Positions 39,183-45,814 of a stretch of DNA of 45,814 nucleotides are shown here, in pieces. Every line of letters starts with the position of its first letter. The stretch's first letter is position 1. The stretch covers positions 1 to 45,814 of the forward strand of contig JAILRZ010000147.1 of assembly GCA_024697845.1 (NCBI GenBank), written 5' to 3'. Source of the DNA: Eubacterium sp. Lineage in GTDB: Bacteria > Bacillota > Clostridia > Lachnospirales > Lachnospiraceae. The notes under the pieces are model-generated. The model was not told the origin of the DNA, ran no database searches, and worked only from the letters and a program-made list of their open reading frames with translations. Made by a program: the position numbers and the translations under genes.

Positions 39183-39221
39183 GCTCGTACTCAAGAAGCT
39201 TCACAAAAAGCTTCTTCGAGC
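39183..39221 (-). other. Hairpin in the infB-rbfA intergenic region
   Basis: AAGAAGCTT/AAGCTTCTT 9-bp stem extended across a bulge by GCTCG/CGAGC; no U tract. Confidence 0.7.
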
Positions 39222-39235
39222 ACTTCCACCTATAT

Positions 39236-42052
39236 TTATCTAGGCACTTCTACCATGATGTAGGATTCAACCTGGTCTCCTTCACGAATATCATTAAATC
39301 CATTAAATACGAGACCACATTCGTATCCTGCTTTCACTTCTTTCACGTCATCTTTATATCTCTTTAAGGAAGCTAATTCCCCTTCAAAGATCAATTCGCC
39401 TTCTCTTGTTACACGAGCCTTGCTTCCACGCTGAATGTTTCCATCCAATACATAAGAACCGGCAATATTTCCAACTCCGGAAGCTTTGAAAATCTGTCTG
39501 ATTTCTGCATGACCGGTTACCTTTTCTTCGTAAATCGGTTCCAACATTCCCTTCATTGCTCTTTCAATATCATCAATCGCATTATAGATTACACTGTACA
39601 ATCTAAGATCGACATTTTCGTTCTTTGCTGTTTCTTCTGCCTGATTATCCGGTTTTACATTAAATCCGATAATAATCGCGTTGGAAGCAGATGCAAGAAT
39701 AACGTCTGATTCATTAATGGCACCAACACCACCGTGAATAACTTTTACTTCAACTTCATCATTAGACAGCTTGACAAGACTCTGTTTTACTGCTTCTACA
39801 GAACCCTGTACATCAGCCTTGATAATCAGATTCAATTCTTTCAATTCCCCTGCTTCAATCTGCGAGTTCAGATCATCTAAGGAAATTCTGAATTTATTTG
39901 TTTCCATTAATTTTGCCTTGCTGTCTTCAACGAAGGTATTTGCAAAGTCTTTTGCTTCTGATGCAGTTTCTGTAGATACAAATACTTCACCTGCGTTTGG
40001 AACTCCGCTAAGACCAAGAATTTCAACCGGTGTAGATGGTCCGGCAACCTTAATCTGATTTCCGCGATCATCACTCATGGCACGTACTTTACCGTGATTT
40101 GCTCCGGCTGCAATGTTTGATCCAATCTTCAAAGTACCCTTCTGAACTAAGACTGTTGCAACAGGTCCTTTTCCTTTATCGAGTTTTGCTTCAATAACAA
40201 TACCTCTTGCCTGTCTGTTTGGATTTGCTTTCAATTCCAACACATCAGCCTGAAGTAATACCATTTCTAATAATTCATCGATACCTTCTTTGGTATGAGC
40301 AGAAACAGGAACCATTTCCACATCTCCGCCCCAGTCGGAAGCTAACAATCCGTATTCAGCAAGTCCCTGCTTTACACGGTCAAGGTTTGCACCCGGTTTA
40401 TCAATCTTGTTGATTGCAACAATAATTTCAATATTCGCTGCCTTAGCATGGTTAATCGCTTCAACAGTCTGTGGCATAACACCGTCATCAGCTGCAACTA
40501 CTAAGATTGCAATATCTGTAGACTGTGCACCACGCATACGCATGGATGTGAACGCCTCATGTCCCGGAGTATCCAGGAATGTAATGGTTTCTCCGTTTGC
40601 TTTTACAACAGAAGCACCGATGTGCTGTGTAATACCACCTGCTTCTCCAGAAATAACGTTTGTTTCACGAATTGCATCCAACAGAGATGTTTTACCATGG
40701 TTAACGTGACCCATAACACAGACTACCGGTGGACGTTTCACCATTAATGATTCATCTTCTTCTTCCTCACGAAGCAATTCTTCAATGATGTCAACCTTTT
40801 CTTCCTTTTCACACATAATCTCATAACCTAATGCGATTTCTTCCGCACTGTCAAAATCGATTTCTGTGTTTACGGTTACCATTTTTCCTTCTAAGAATAA
40901 TTTCTTGATAATTGCAGACGCCGTCATCTTCATCTTATCAGCTAAATCACCGATTGTGATGCTGTCAGGTACCTGAATAATCTTGATTTCTTCCTTCTTT
41001 TCTTCTTTCTTCTTTGGCTTTTCTAATACCGGCTTAGAGAAATCACCCTTCTTGCCGTTCTTGCCTCTCTTACCGTTTCCGTCTTCAAAGTTACGGTTAT
41101 TACGGTTCTGATTATCTTTTCGATCCTGACGAAGTTTGTTTTCTCTCGTCTTACGATCCTTATTCTGAATTGTTTCTGTTGCTGTTGCACCGCCACGTTC
41201 ATTGCGGTCATTCTTTCCTCTGAAGTCACGGTTCTGACCATTACGGTTATCCGGACGTTTTCCGCCACGATCGTTACGATTTCCATTACGGTCATTATCA
41301 CGGTCATTATTGCGATTACGGAAGTTTCCGTTGCGATTATCACGGTTGTCGCGGTTATTGCGATTCTGATTTCTATCCCCGTTATTTCTACGTTCACCGT
41401 TTCTCTGCTGGTTCTGGTTTGGACGTTCCGGCTTTCTGTCATTCTTTACAGACTGCTTCTTATCTGCATTTTCCTGAGCAGGTTTTTCAGCAGTTTTTAC
41501 CGGTTCTTCCTTTTTCTCAGTTTGCGGTTTCTTTTCTGCAACAGGCTCTTCCTTTACCGGTGCTTCTACAACAGGTTCTTTTGTTTCTACTACTTTTTCA
41601 ACCTTTGTTTCAACCTTTACTTCTTCCGGTTTTACTTCAGGAGTTGTCTGTTCAGCAACCTTCACTTCTGTTTCTTTTAAAACTTCTTCCTGAACAATCT
41701 TCTTTTCTTCCTTTTCCCCTTTAGAGCGATGTTCTCCGGAGCGACGATGATGATGTTCCCCACTATGTCTTCTCTTTTTACGTTCACCTTCTCCTCTGGA
41801 ACGATGTTCTCCGGTTCTGACAATTCCCTTGCTTGTGATTAACACTCTCGGCTTTGCCTTTTCTTCCTTCTTTTCTTCTGATTCTTCTTTCTTACCGTCT
41901 TTTCCGAATTTTGTTCGAATGTATACGATATTATCATCTTCAATGGAACTGGCAGCTTTCACTTCAATTCCTTTTTCTGCTAATGCTGTAACAATATCAG
42001 TGCTTTTTATTTCTAATTCTTTTGCTAATTCATGTACTCTCATTTTTGCCAT
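39236..42052 (-). CDS. infB: Translation initiation factor IF-2
   Basis: [49 protein letters not shown]; long Arg/Asn/Gly-rich N-terminal linker. Confidence 0.98.
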   Translation of the reverse strand: MAKMRVHELAKELEIKSTDIVTALAEKGIEVKAASSIEDDNIVYIRTKFGKDGKKEESEEKKEEKAKPRVLITSKGIVRTGEHRSRGEGERKKRRHSGEHHHRRSGEHRSKGEKEEKKIVQEEVLKETEVKVAEQTTPEVKPEEVKVETKVEKVVETKEPVVEAPVKEEPVAEKKPQTEKKEEPVKTAEKPAQENADKKQSVKNDRKPERPNQNQQRNGERRNNGDRNQNRNNRDNRDNRNGNFRNRNNDRDNDRNGNRNDRGGKRPDNRNGQNRDFRGKNDRNERGGATATETIQNKDRKTRENKLRQDRKDNQNRNNRNFEDGNGKRGKNGKKGDFSKPVLEKPKKKEEKKEEIKIIQVPDSITIGDLADKMKMTASAIIKKLFLEGKMVTVNTEIDFDSAEEIALGYEIMCEKEEKVDIIEELLREEEEDESLMVKRPPVVCVMGHVNHGKTSLLDAIRETNVISGEAGGITQHIGASVVKANGETITFLDTPGHEAFTSMRMRGAQSTDIAILVVAADDGVMPQTVEAINHAKAANIEIIVAINKIDKPGANLDRVKQGLAEYGLLASDWGGDVEMVPVSAHTKEGIDELLEMVLLQADVLELKANPNRQARGIVIEAKLDKGKGPVATVLVQKGTLKIGSNIAAGANHGKVRAMSDDRGNQIKVAGPSTPVEILGLSGVPNAGEVFVSTETASEAKDFANTFVEDSKAKLMETNKFRISLDDLNSQIEAGELKELNLIIKADVQGSVEAVKQSLVKLSNDEVEVKVIHGGVGAINESDVILASASNAIIIGFNVKPDNQAEETAKNENVDLRLYSVIYNAIDDIERAMKGMLEPIYEEKVTGHAEIRQIFKASGVGNIAGSYVLDGNIQRGSKARVTREGELIFEGELASLKRYKDDVKEVKAGYECGLVFNGFNDIREGDQVESYIMVEVPR

Positions 42053-42066
42053 TTAGTTACCTCCGT

Positions 42067-42372
42067 CTACTTACTACTATTTACTAATTGAATAATTGAC
42101 TTTCCAAACTCTGAATCCAAAATTGCTATGGACGTCCGCTCTTTATTTCCCGTTGCGGAACCTAATTCTTTTTTCTCCCCATATTCTACATATGGAACCT
42201 GATAGTACTCACATTTATTCCGAAACAGTTTCTTCGTGTTATCGGATGCTTCCGTAGAAACAATCACCAGTTTTGCTTTTCTCTGCTTCACAGCTTTTTC
42301 CACAGAGAACTCTCCGGCAACTGTTTTCCCTGCCCGGGTAGCCAATCCTACCATTGAAAAAATCTTATTCAT
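42067..42372 (-). CDS. L7Ae-family ribosomal-like protein (YlxQ-like)
   Basis: LATRAGKTVAGEFSVEKAVKQRKAKLVIVSTEASDNTKKLFRNKCEYYQVP; between infB and rnpM. Confidence 0.92.
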   Translation of the reverse strand: MNKIFSMVGLATRAGKTVAGEFSVEKAVKQRKAKLVIVSTEASDNTKKLFRNKCEYYQVPYVEYGEKKELGSATGNKERTSIAILDSEFGKSIIQLVNSSK

Positions 42373-42643
42373 GTTCTTCCCCTAACTGTTCCATCAACTG
42401 CGCAACCACATCTTCCTGTAATTTCGAGATTTTCAATGTTCTTTCCAGTCCACGGTTCTTCACCGCTTTTTCCAGACAGGCTCGATTATGACAAATATAC
42501 GCTCCTCGTCCGTTTTGTTTTCCTGTTATATCCACAAAAACCTCTCCATCCTTGTTTCGCACAATTCGGATTAAATCTTTTTTGTTTTTTTCTTCCCTAC
42601 ATCCCGTACAGGTCCTTGTAGGAACTTTTTTTGATTGTCCCAT
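42365..42643 (-). CDS. rnpM: YlxR/RnpM family protein
   Basis: PTRTCTGCREEKNKKDLIRIVRNKDGEVFVDITGKQNGRGAYICHNRACLEKAVK. Confidence 0.95.
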   Translation of the reverse strand: MGQSKKVPTRTCTGCREEKNKKDLIRIVRNKDGEVFVDITGKQNGRGAYICHNRACLEKAVKNRGLERTLKISKLQEDVVAQLMEQLGEEHE

Positions 42644-42660
42644 AGCACTTCTCCTATGCC

Positions 42661-43881
42661 TTATTCTTCAGATTCCTCTACTTCTGAATCATATTCTGCA
42701 TCATACTCTGCATCATACTCTGCATCGTATTCCTCATCATACTCATCATCGTATTCGCCATCATAATATTCATCATCGTAGTACTCACCGTCATAATATT
42801 CACCATCGTAGTAATCTTCTTCGTTGAATACATACTGAATACCTTCTTCTTTTGCCTGTGCTTCGCTCTTAATGTCAATCTTAAATCCTGTTAATTTAGC
42901 AGCAAGTCTTGCATTCTGTCCTTCTTTACCAATTGCCAAAGAAAGCTGTGAGTTTGGTACAACAACCAATGCTTCCTTATTGTCAGGATCAGCCAAAACT
43001 GCAATAACCTTTGATGGGCTTAATGCGTTTTCGATTAAAATCGCCGGGTTATCACTCCAATTTACGATATCAATCTTTTCGTTACGTAATTCATCAACAA
43101 CAACGTTAACTCTTGCTCCATTGACACCTACACACGCACCTACCGGATCAACATTTTCATTGTTGGAATATACTGCAATCTTTGTACGTGAGCCTGCTTC
43201 TCTTGCAACACTTTTGATTTCAACAACACCTTCCTGAATTTCTGTTACTTCCTGTTCAAACAATCTCTTAACAAGACCCGGATGTGTTCTGGAAACAACA
43301 ATTCTTGGTCCCTTGCCATTATCTGTTACATCAGTAATGTAAAGTTTAATTCTTTCCGTTGGTCTGAAGAATTCTCCCGGTGCCTGTTCCTTTTCAACCA
43401 AAACAGTGTCAACCTTTCCAAGATTTACACTAATATTCTTTCCATTGATTCTCTGAACAATTCCGGTAACAATATCATTTTTCTTTTCATAATACTGTTC
43501 AAAGAGGCTCTTTCGTTCTTCCTCACGAATTTTCTGGAGAATTCCGTTTTTCGCACTCTGTGTAGCAATACGTCCGAAATCTTTTGACTGGATTTCAATA
43601 TTAACCACGTCACCTAACTCATAAGTTCCTTTGATGTTTCTTGCATCTTCCAAAGAAATTTCCTTCACACTGTCTTCAACTGTTTCCACAACAGTCTTCT
43701 GAGAATAGATGTGGAAATCTCCTGTTTCACGGTCAATTGTTACAGTAACATTGTCTGCCTTGTTAAAGTTATTCTTATACGCTACTACTAAGTTACTCTC
43801 AATTGCTTCAAATAATGACTCTTTGCTGATGTCTTTTTCTTTTTCCAACACATTTAACGCTTCAATTAATTCCTTATTCAT
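42661..43881 (-). CDS. nusA: Transcription termination/antitermination protein NusA with acidic Tyr-rich C-terminal tail
   Basis: S1/KH regions: TVLVEKEQAPGEFFRPTERIKLYITDV, RTHPGLVKRLFEQEVTEIQEGVVEIKSVAREAGSRTKIAV, LSLAIGKEGQNARLAAKLTGFKIDI; tail of YDGEYYDGEYYDDEYYDGEYDDEYDEEYDAEYDAEYDAEYD. Confidence 0.97.
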   Translation of the reverse strand: MNKELIEALNVLEKEKDISKESLFEAIESNLVVAYKNNFNKADNVTVTIDRETGDFHIYSQKTVVETVEDSVKEISLEDARNIKGTYELGDVVNIEIQSKDFGRIATQSAKNGILQKIREEERKSLFEQYYEKKNDIVTGIVQRINGKNISVNLGKVDTVLVEKEQAPGEFFRPTERIKLYITDVTDNGKGPRIVVSRTHPGLVKRLFEQEVTEIQEGVVEIKSVAREAGSRTKIAVYSNNENVDPVGACVGVNGARVNVVVDELRNEKIDIVNWSDNPAILIENALSPSKVIAVLADPDNKEALVVVPNSQLSLAIGKEGQNARLAAKLTGFKIDIKSEAQAKEEGIQYVFNEEDYYDGEYYDGEYYDDEYYDGEYDDEYDEEYDAEYDAEYDAEYDSEVEESEE

Positions 43882-43895
43882 TTTCCTTTATCCTC

Positions 43896-44363
43896 CTAAA
43901 ATTCAATATATTCCCTAACCAATGCGGTTAATTTTCTCTCAAACACAGTTTCATTTCCTTCTCCGTCATCAATGGTAAATGTATCTTTATCATAACTCTT
44001 TAAGATTCCAATAAACTGCTTTTCACCATCGATTGCCTTAAACAAATGAACTTCTACAACCTTCTCCAGATTTCTTTCAAAATCCCGATCCTTCTTCATT
44101 GGACGTCCAAGTCCTGGAGAACTCACCTCCAGAATGTATGCATCCGGAATGAAATCCACCTCATCCAGTTTTTCACTTAAGATTCGGCTGACACTCTCCA
44201 AATCATTGATTGTAATTCCTCCCGGTTTATCAATATAAGCCCGAAGATAATAATTACTTCCTTCTTTTACATATTCCACATCGACAAACTCGAATCCTTT
44301 TTCTTCCACAATGGGAATTAACAATTCTTCAGTCTTTGCTTCATAAACTGCTCTCTTTGACAT
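43896..44363 (-). CDS. rimP: Ribosome maturation factor RimP
   Basis: FEFVDVEYVKEGSNYYLRAYIDKPGGITINDLESVSRILSEKLDEVD...YILEVSSPGLGRPMKKDRDF; ATG at 44363 preceded by AAAGGAGG. Confidence 0.96.
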   Translation of the reverse strand: MSKRAVYEAKTEELLIPIVEEKGFEFVDVEYVKEGSNYYLRAYIDKPGGITINDLESVSRILSEKLDEVDFIPDAYILEVSSPGLGRPMKKDRDFERNLEKVVEVHLFKAIDGEKQFIGILKSYDKDTFTIDDGEGNETVFERKLTALVREYIEF

Positions 44364-44387
44364 TGAACCTCCTTTGCTCATAGAAAA

Positions 44388-44410
44388 GAGCGAACCTTTG
44401 CGGTTCGCTC
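44388..44410 (-). terminator. Terminator/attenuator hairpin in the rimP-nusA leader
   Basis: Perfect 9-bp stem GAGCGAACC GCAAA GGTTCGCTC followed on the minus strand by TTTTCT; lies between the rimP operon promoter and rimP. Confidence 0.75.
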
Positions 44411-44439
44411 CTGTGTTTCTAGTCTCAATTTACTATAGT

Positions 44440-44468
44440 AGTATAAATCGATTATGCCATTCTGTCAA
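44440..44468 (-). promoter_or_regulatory. Strong sigma-A promoter of the rimP-nusA-infB operon
   Basis: Minus strand TTGACA - 17 nt - TATACT. Confidence 0.9.
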
Positions 44469-44471
44469 CGA

Positions 44472-45269
44472 CTAATTTCCTTTAGGAGATTTCAAAATAC
44501 TTTCATAAAACTTCAATCCCAATACCGGAAAATGTTTTGCAGTAAAATTCATAAAATGCGCATCTTTCCCTAAAATCATCCGGGATTTCTGTCCGACAAT
44601 CTTGTTCACAATTTTCTTTGCCATTTTTTCCGGTGTTGTGGACATGAATCGAATCCACCGTTTCTTTCCATTAGCCTCCTGATTCCGTAATAAATCTGTA
44701 CGCACCAGTCCCGGGCAGGCATACGCAATATACATCTCCCTTCCCAGTTCCTCTATCATACTTTCCGTATATGCTTTCAGTGCAGCTTTGGTCGCACCAT
44801 AGATTCCCATTCCCGGCAGAGAAACCAATGCTGCTGCTCCAGATATGTTGACAATTCCCGGCATCATGGATTTTCGTAAAATCGGCAACATCGCTTCAAT
44901 TCCATAACGTACACTATGAAAATTCACATCAAAACATCGTTTAATTTCTTCCTCGGAAAGATTAAGCGCTTGATCAAACACTGGCATTATTCCTGCATTA
45001 TTGACCAAAATATCCACACTAACGTCATTAGCCAGCAATTCTTCCGAAAAAGTTTTCCACTCATCCGGACTGCTTACATCAAAAATCTTTGGTCGAAATG
45101 CTTCTTTCTGATAGTTCAGTTCCTGAATCAGGTTATCCATTTTTTCCTTGGACTGTCCAATTCCAATCACACGACAATTATATTCTCTTATAAATAATTC
45201 CGTCAGCGCCCTTCCAATTCCGGAGGATGCTCCTGTAATTACAATTGTTTTTCCATAAATCCATTCCAT
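44472..45269 (-). CDS. SDR-family oxidoreductase
   Basis: TGASSGIGRALTELF, NNAGIMP, YGATKAALKAYTESM, ACPGLVRTDL. Confidence 0.95.
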   Translation of the reverse strand: MEWIYGKTIVITGASSGIGRALTELFIREYNCRVIGIGQSKEKMDNLIQELNYQKEAFRPKIFDVSSPDEWKTFSEELLANDVSVDILVNNAGIMPVFDQALNLSEEEIKRCFDVNFHSVRYGIEAMLPILRKSMMPGIVNISGAAALVSLPGMGIYGATKAALKAYTESMIEELGREMYIAYACPGLVRTDLLRNQEANGKKRWIRFMSTTPEKMAKKIVNKIVGQKSRMILGKDAHFMNFTAKHFPVLGLKFYESILKSPKGN

Positions 45270-45333
45270 TTTTGCTCTCCCAAAGTCCCCTTTTTCCAGT
45301 TTCTTCTCATTCCAATCAATTCACAATTTGCTC

Positions 45334-45361
45334 TTGAAAAAAATCGTATTGCTGATATAAT
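45334..45361 (+). promoter_or_regulatory. Promoter of tRNA-Glu
   Basis: TTGAAA - 16 nt - TATAAT, 11 nt upstream of the mature tRNA. Confidence 0.8.
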
Positions 45362-45372
45362 AATACAGGTAT

Positions 45373-45444
45373 GGCTCGTTGGTCAAGTGGTTAAGACGCC
45401 GCCCTCTCAAGGCGGAATCACGGGTTCAATTCCCGTACGAGCTG
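45373..45444 (+). tRNA. tRNA-Glu (CTC anticodon)
   Basis: GGCTCGT...ACGAGCT acceptor arms, GGTCAAGTGGTTAAGACGCC D arm, CCGCC-CTCTCAA-GGCGG anticodon arm (anticodon CTC), ACGGGTTCAATTCCCGT T arm; CCA not encoded. Confidence 0.96.
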
Positions 45445-45449
45445 CTTCC

Positions 45450-45489
45450 ATATCAAAAGGGATTGCAAATTTGCAATCCCTTTTGATAT
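45450..45489 (+). terminator. 40-nt perfect palindrome acting as tRNA terminator
   Basis: ATATCAAAAGGGATTGCAAATTTGCAATCCCTTTTGATAT, fully self-complementary, directly after the tRNA. Confidence 0.8.
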
Positions 45490-45646
45490 TGTTGCCTAAC
45501 GAGTTGCCCGTTACTACCGTAACTCGCTCCCCTCACCCTCATCGACTGACATCAGCGTAGCTGAGAGGCGATTCGGGTTCGGGATGGTGGTTAGATTTAC
45601 TTTGATTAGATTTGAGAGAGCGTTGGTGGTTCTAAAGTATTGACTA

Positions 45647-45814
45647 TTATTCAAAAGATATACATTCAACCGAATAGAACTTATCAGCATCTACCGCCAA
45701 ATTCCAAAGTTTTATATCCGAATATAATACATCATATTCAGAAATGCCTCCTATTAATCCCAGAACTGCTCCATCTGAATTGTTTATCGTCTTATTATGA
45801 ACAGCTTCAATCAA
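45647..45814 (-). CDS. C-terminal fragment of a hypothetical protein running off the window
   Basis: Minus-strand open frame to the window edge: LIEAVHNKTINNSDGAVLGLIGGISEYDVLYSDIKLWNLAVDADKFYSVECISFE*. Confidence 0.5.
   Translation of the reverse strand: MIEAVHNKTINNSDGAVLGLIGGISEYDVLYSDIKLWNLAVDADKFYSVECISFE

Noticed and set aside
38816-39367. 183-aa plus-strand ORF antisense to rbfA/infB
   Set aside because: Spans two confident minus-strand genes, composition is atypical (His/Phe/Cys-rich), no domain recognised.
41023-41442. 139-aa Thr/Val/Met-rich ORF within infB
   Set aside because: Frame-shifted reading of the low-complexity IF-2 linker; not an independent gene.
42678-42827. Possible CRISPR or tandem repeat array in the nusA 3' end
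   Set aside because: The repetition is in-frame coding for the acidic Tyr-rich tail; no spacers.
45490-45646. Possible integrated element or gene remnant after tRNA-Glu
   Set aside because: Only short inverted repeats (CGAGTT/AACTCG, TCAGC/GCTGA) and no duplicated tRNA 3' end or integrase in the window; not enough evidence.

Overview
The window looks like a chromosomal segment of a low-GC, spore-forming Firmicute, probably Lachnospiraceae (inferred from gene content and codon use; not searched). Almost every gene is on the minus strand; a citrate synthase gene and a tRNA-Glu are the plus-strand exceptions. From left to right I read: two tandem paralogous secreted proteins (one truncated by the window edge); a spoIIAA-spoIIAB-sigF-spoVAA-spoVAB-spoVAC operon; a TPR/zinc-ribbon protein; valS with a T-box leader; a three-gene cluster (giant Ig/helical-repeat protein, degenerate Hsp70-fold protein, TPR protein) downstream of rarA; citrate synthase; clpB with a CIRCE operator; a 3 x 63-bp hairpin repeat array; hisC, vanZ-like and glmM; a compact HPrK-like/PqqD/S24-S26 peptidase/ABC exporter/barnase/barstar gene string; a CpsB/C/D phosphoregulatory module with Tyr-Gly tails; prfA-prmC-DUF1385-rpmE; and the rimP-nusA-rnpM-L7Ae-infB-rbfA-nrnA-truB-ribF translation operon. 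The best candidates for something undescribed are the HPrK/PqqD/peptidase/ABC/barnase/barstar string (no visible precursor peptide), the Hsp70-like/giant-protein/TPR cluster, and the hairpin repeat array whose pairing is preserved only in minus-strand RNA. I also found three genes missing from the supplied ORF track (two short, one truncated by the window edge), plus a CIRCE element, a probable nusA-operon attenuator and a multi-hairpin rpmE leader. All homology calls come from motif recognition and memory; no search was run.
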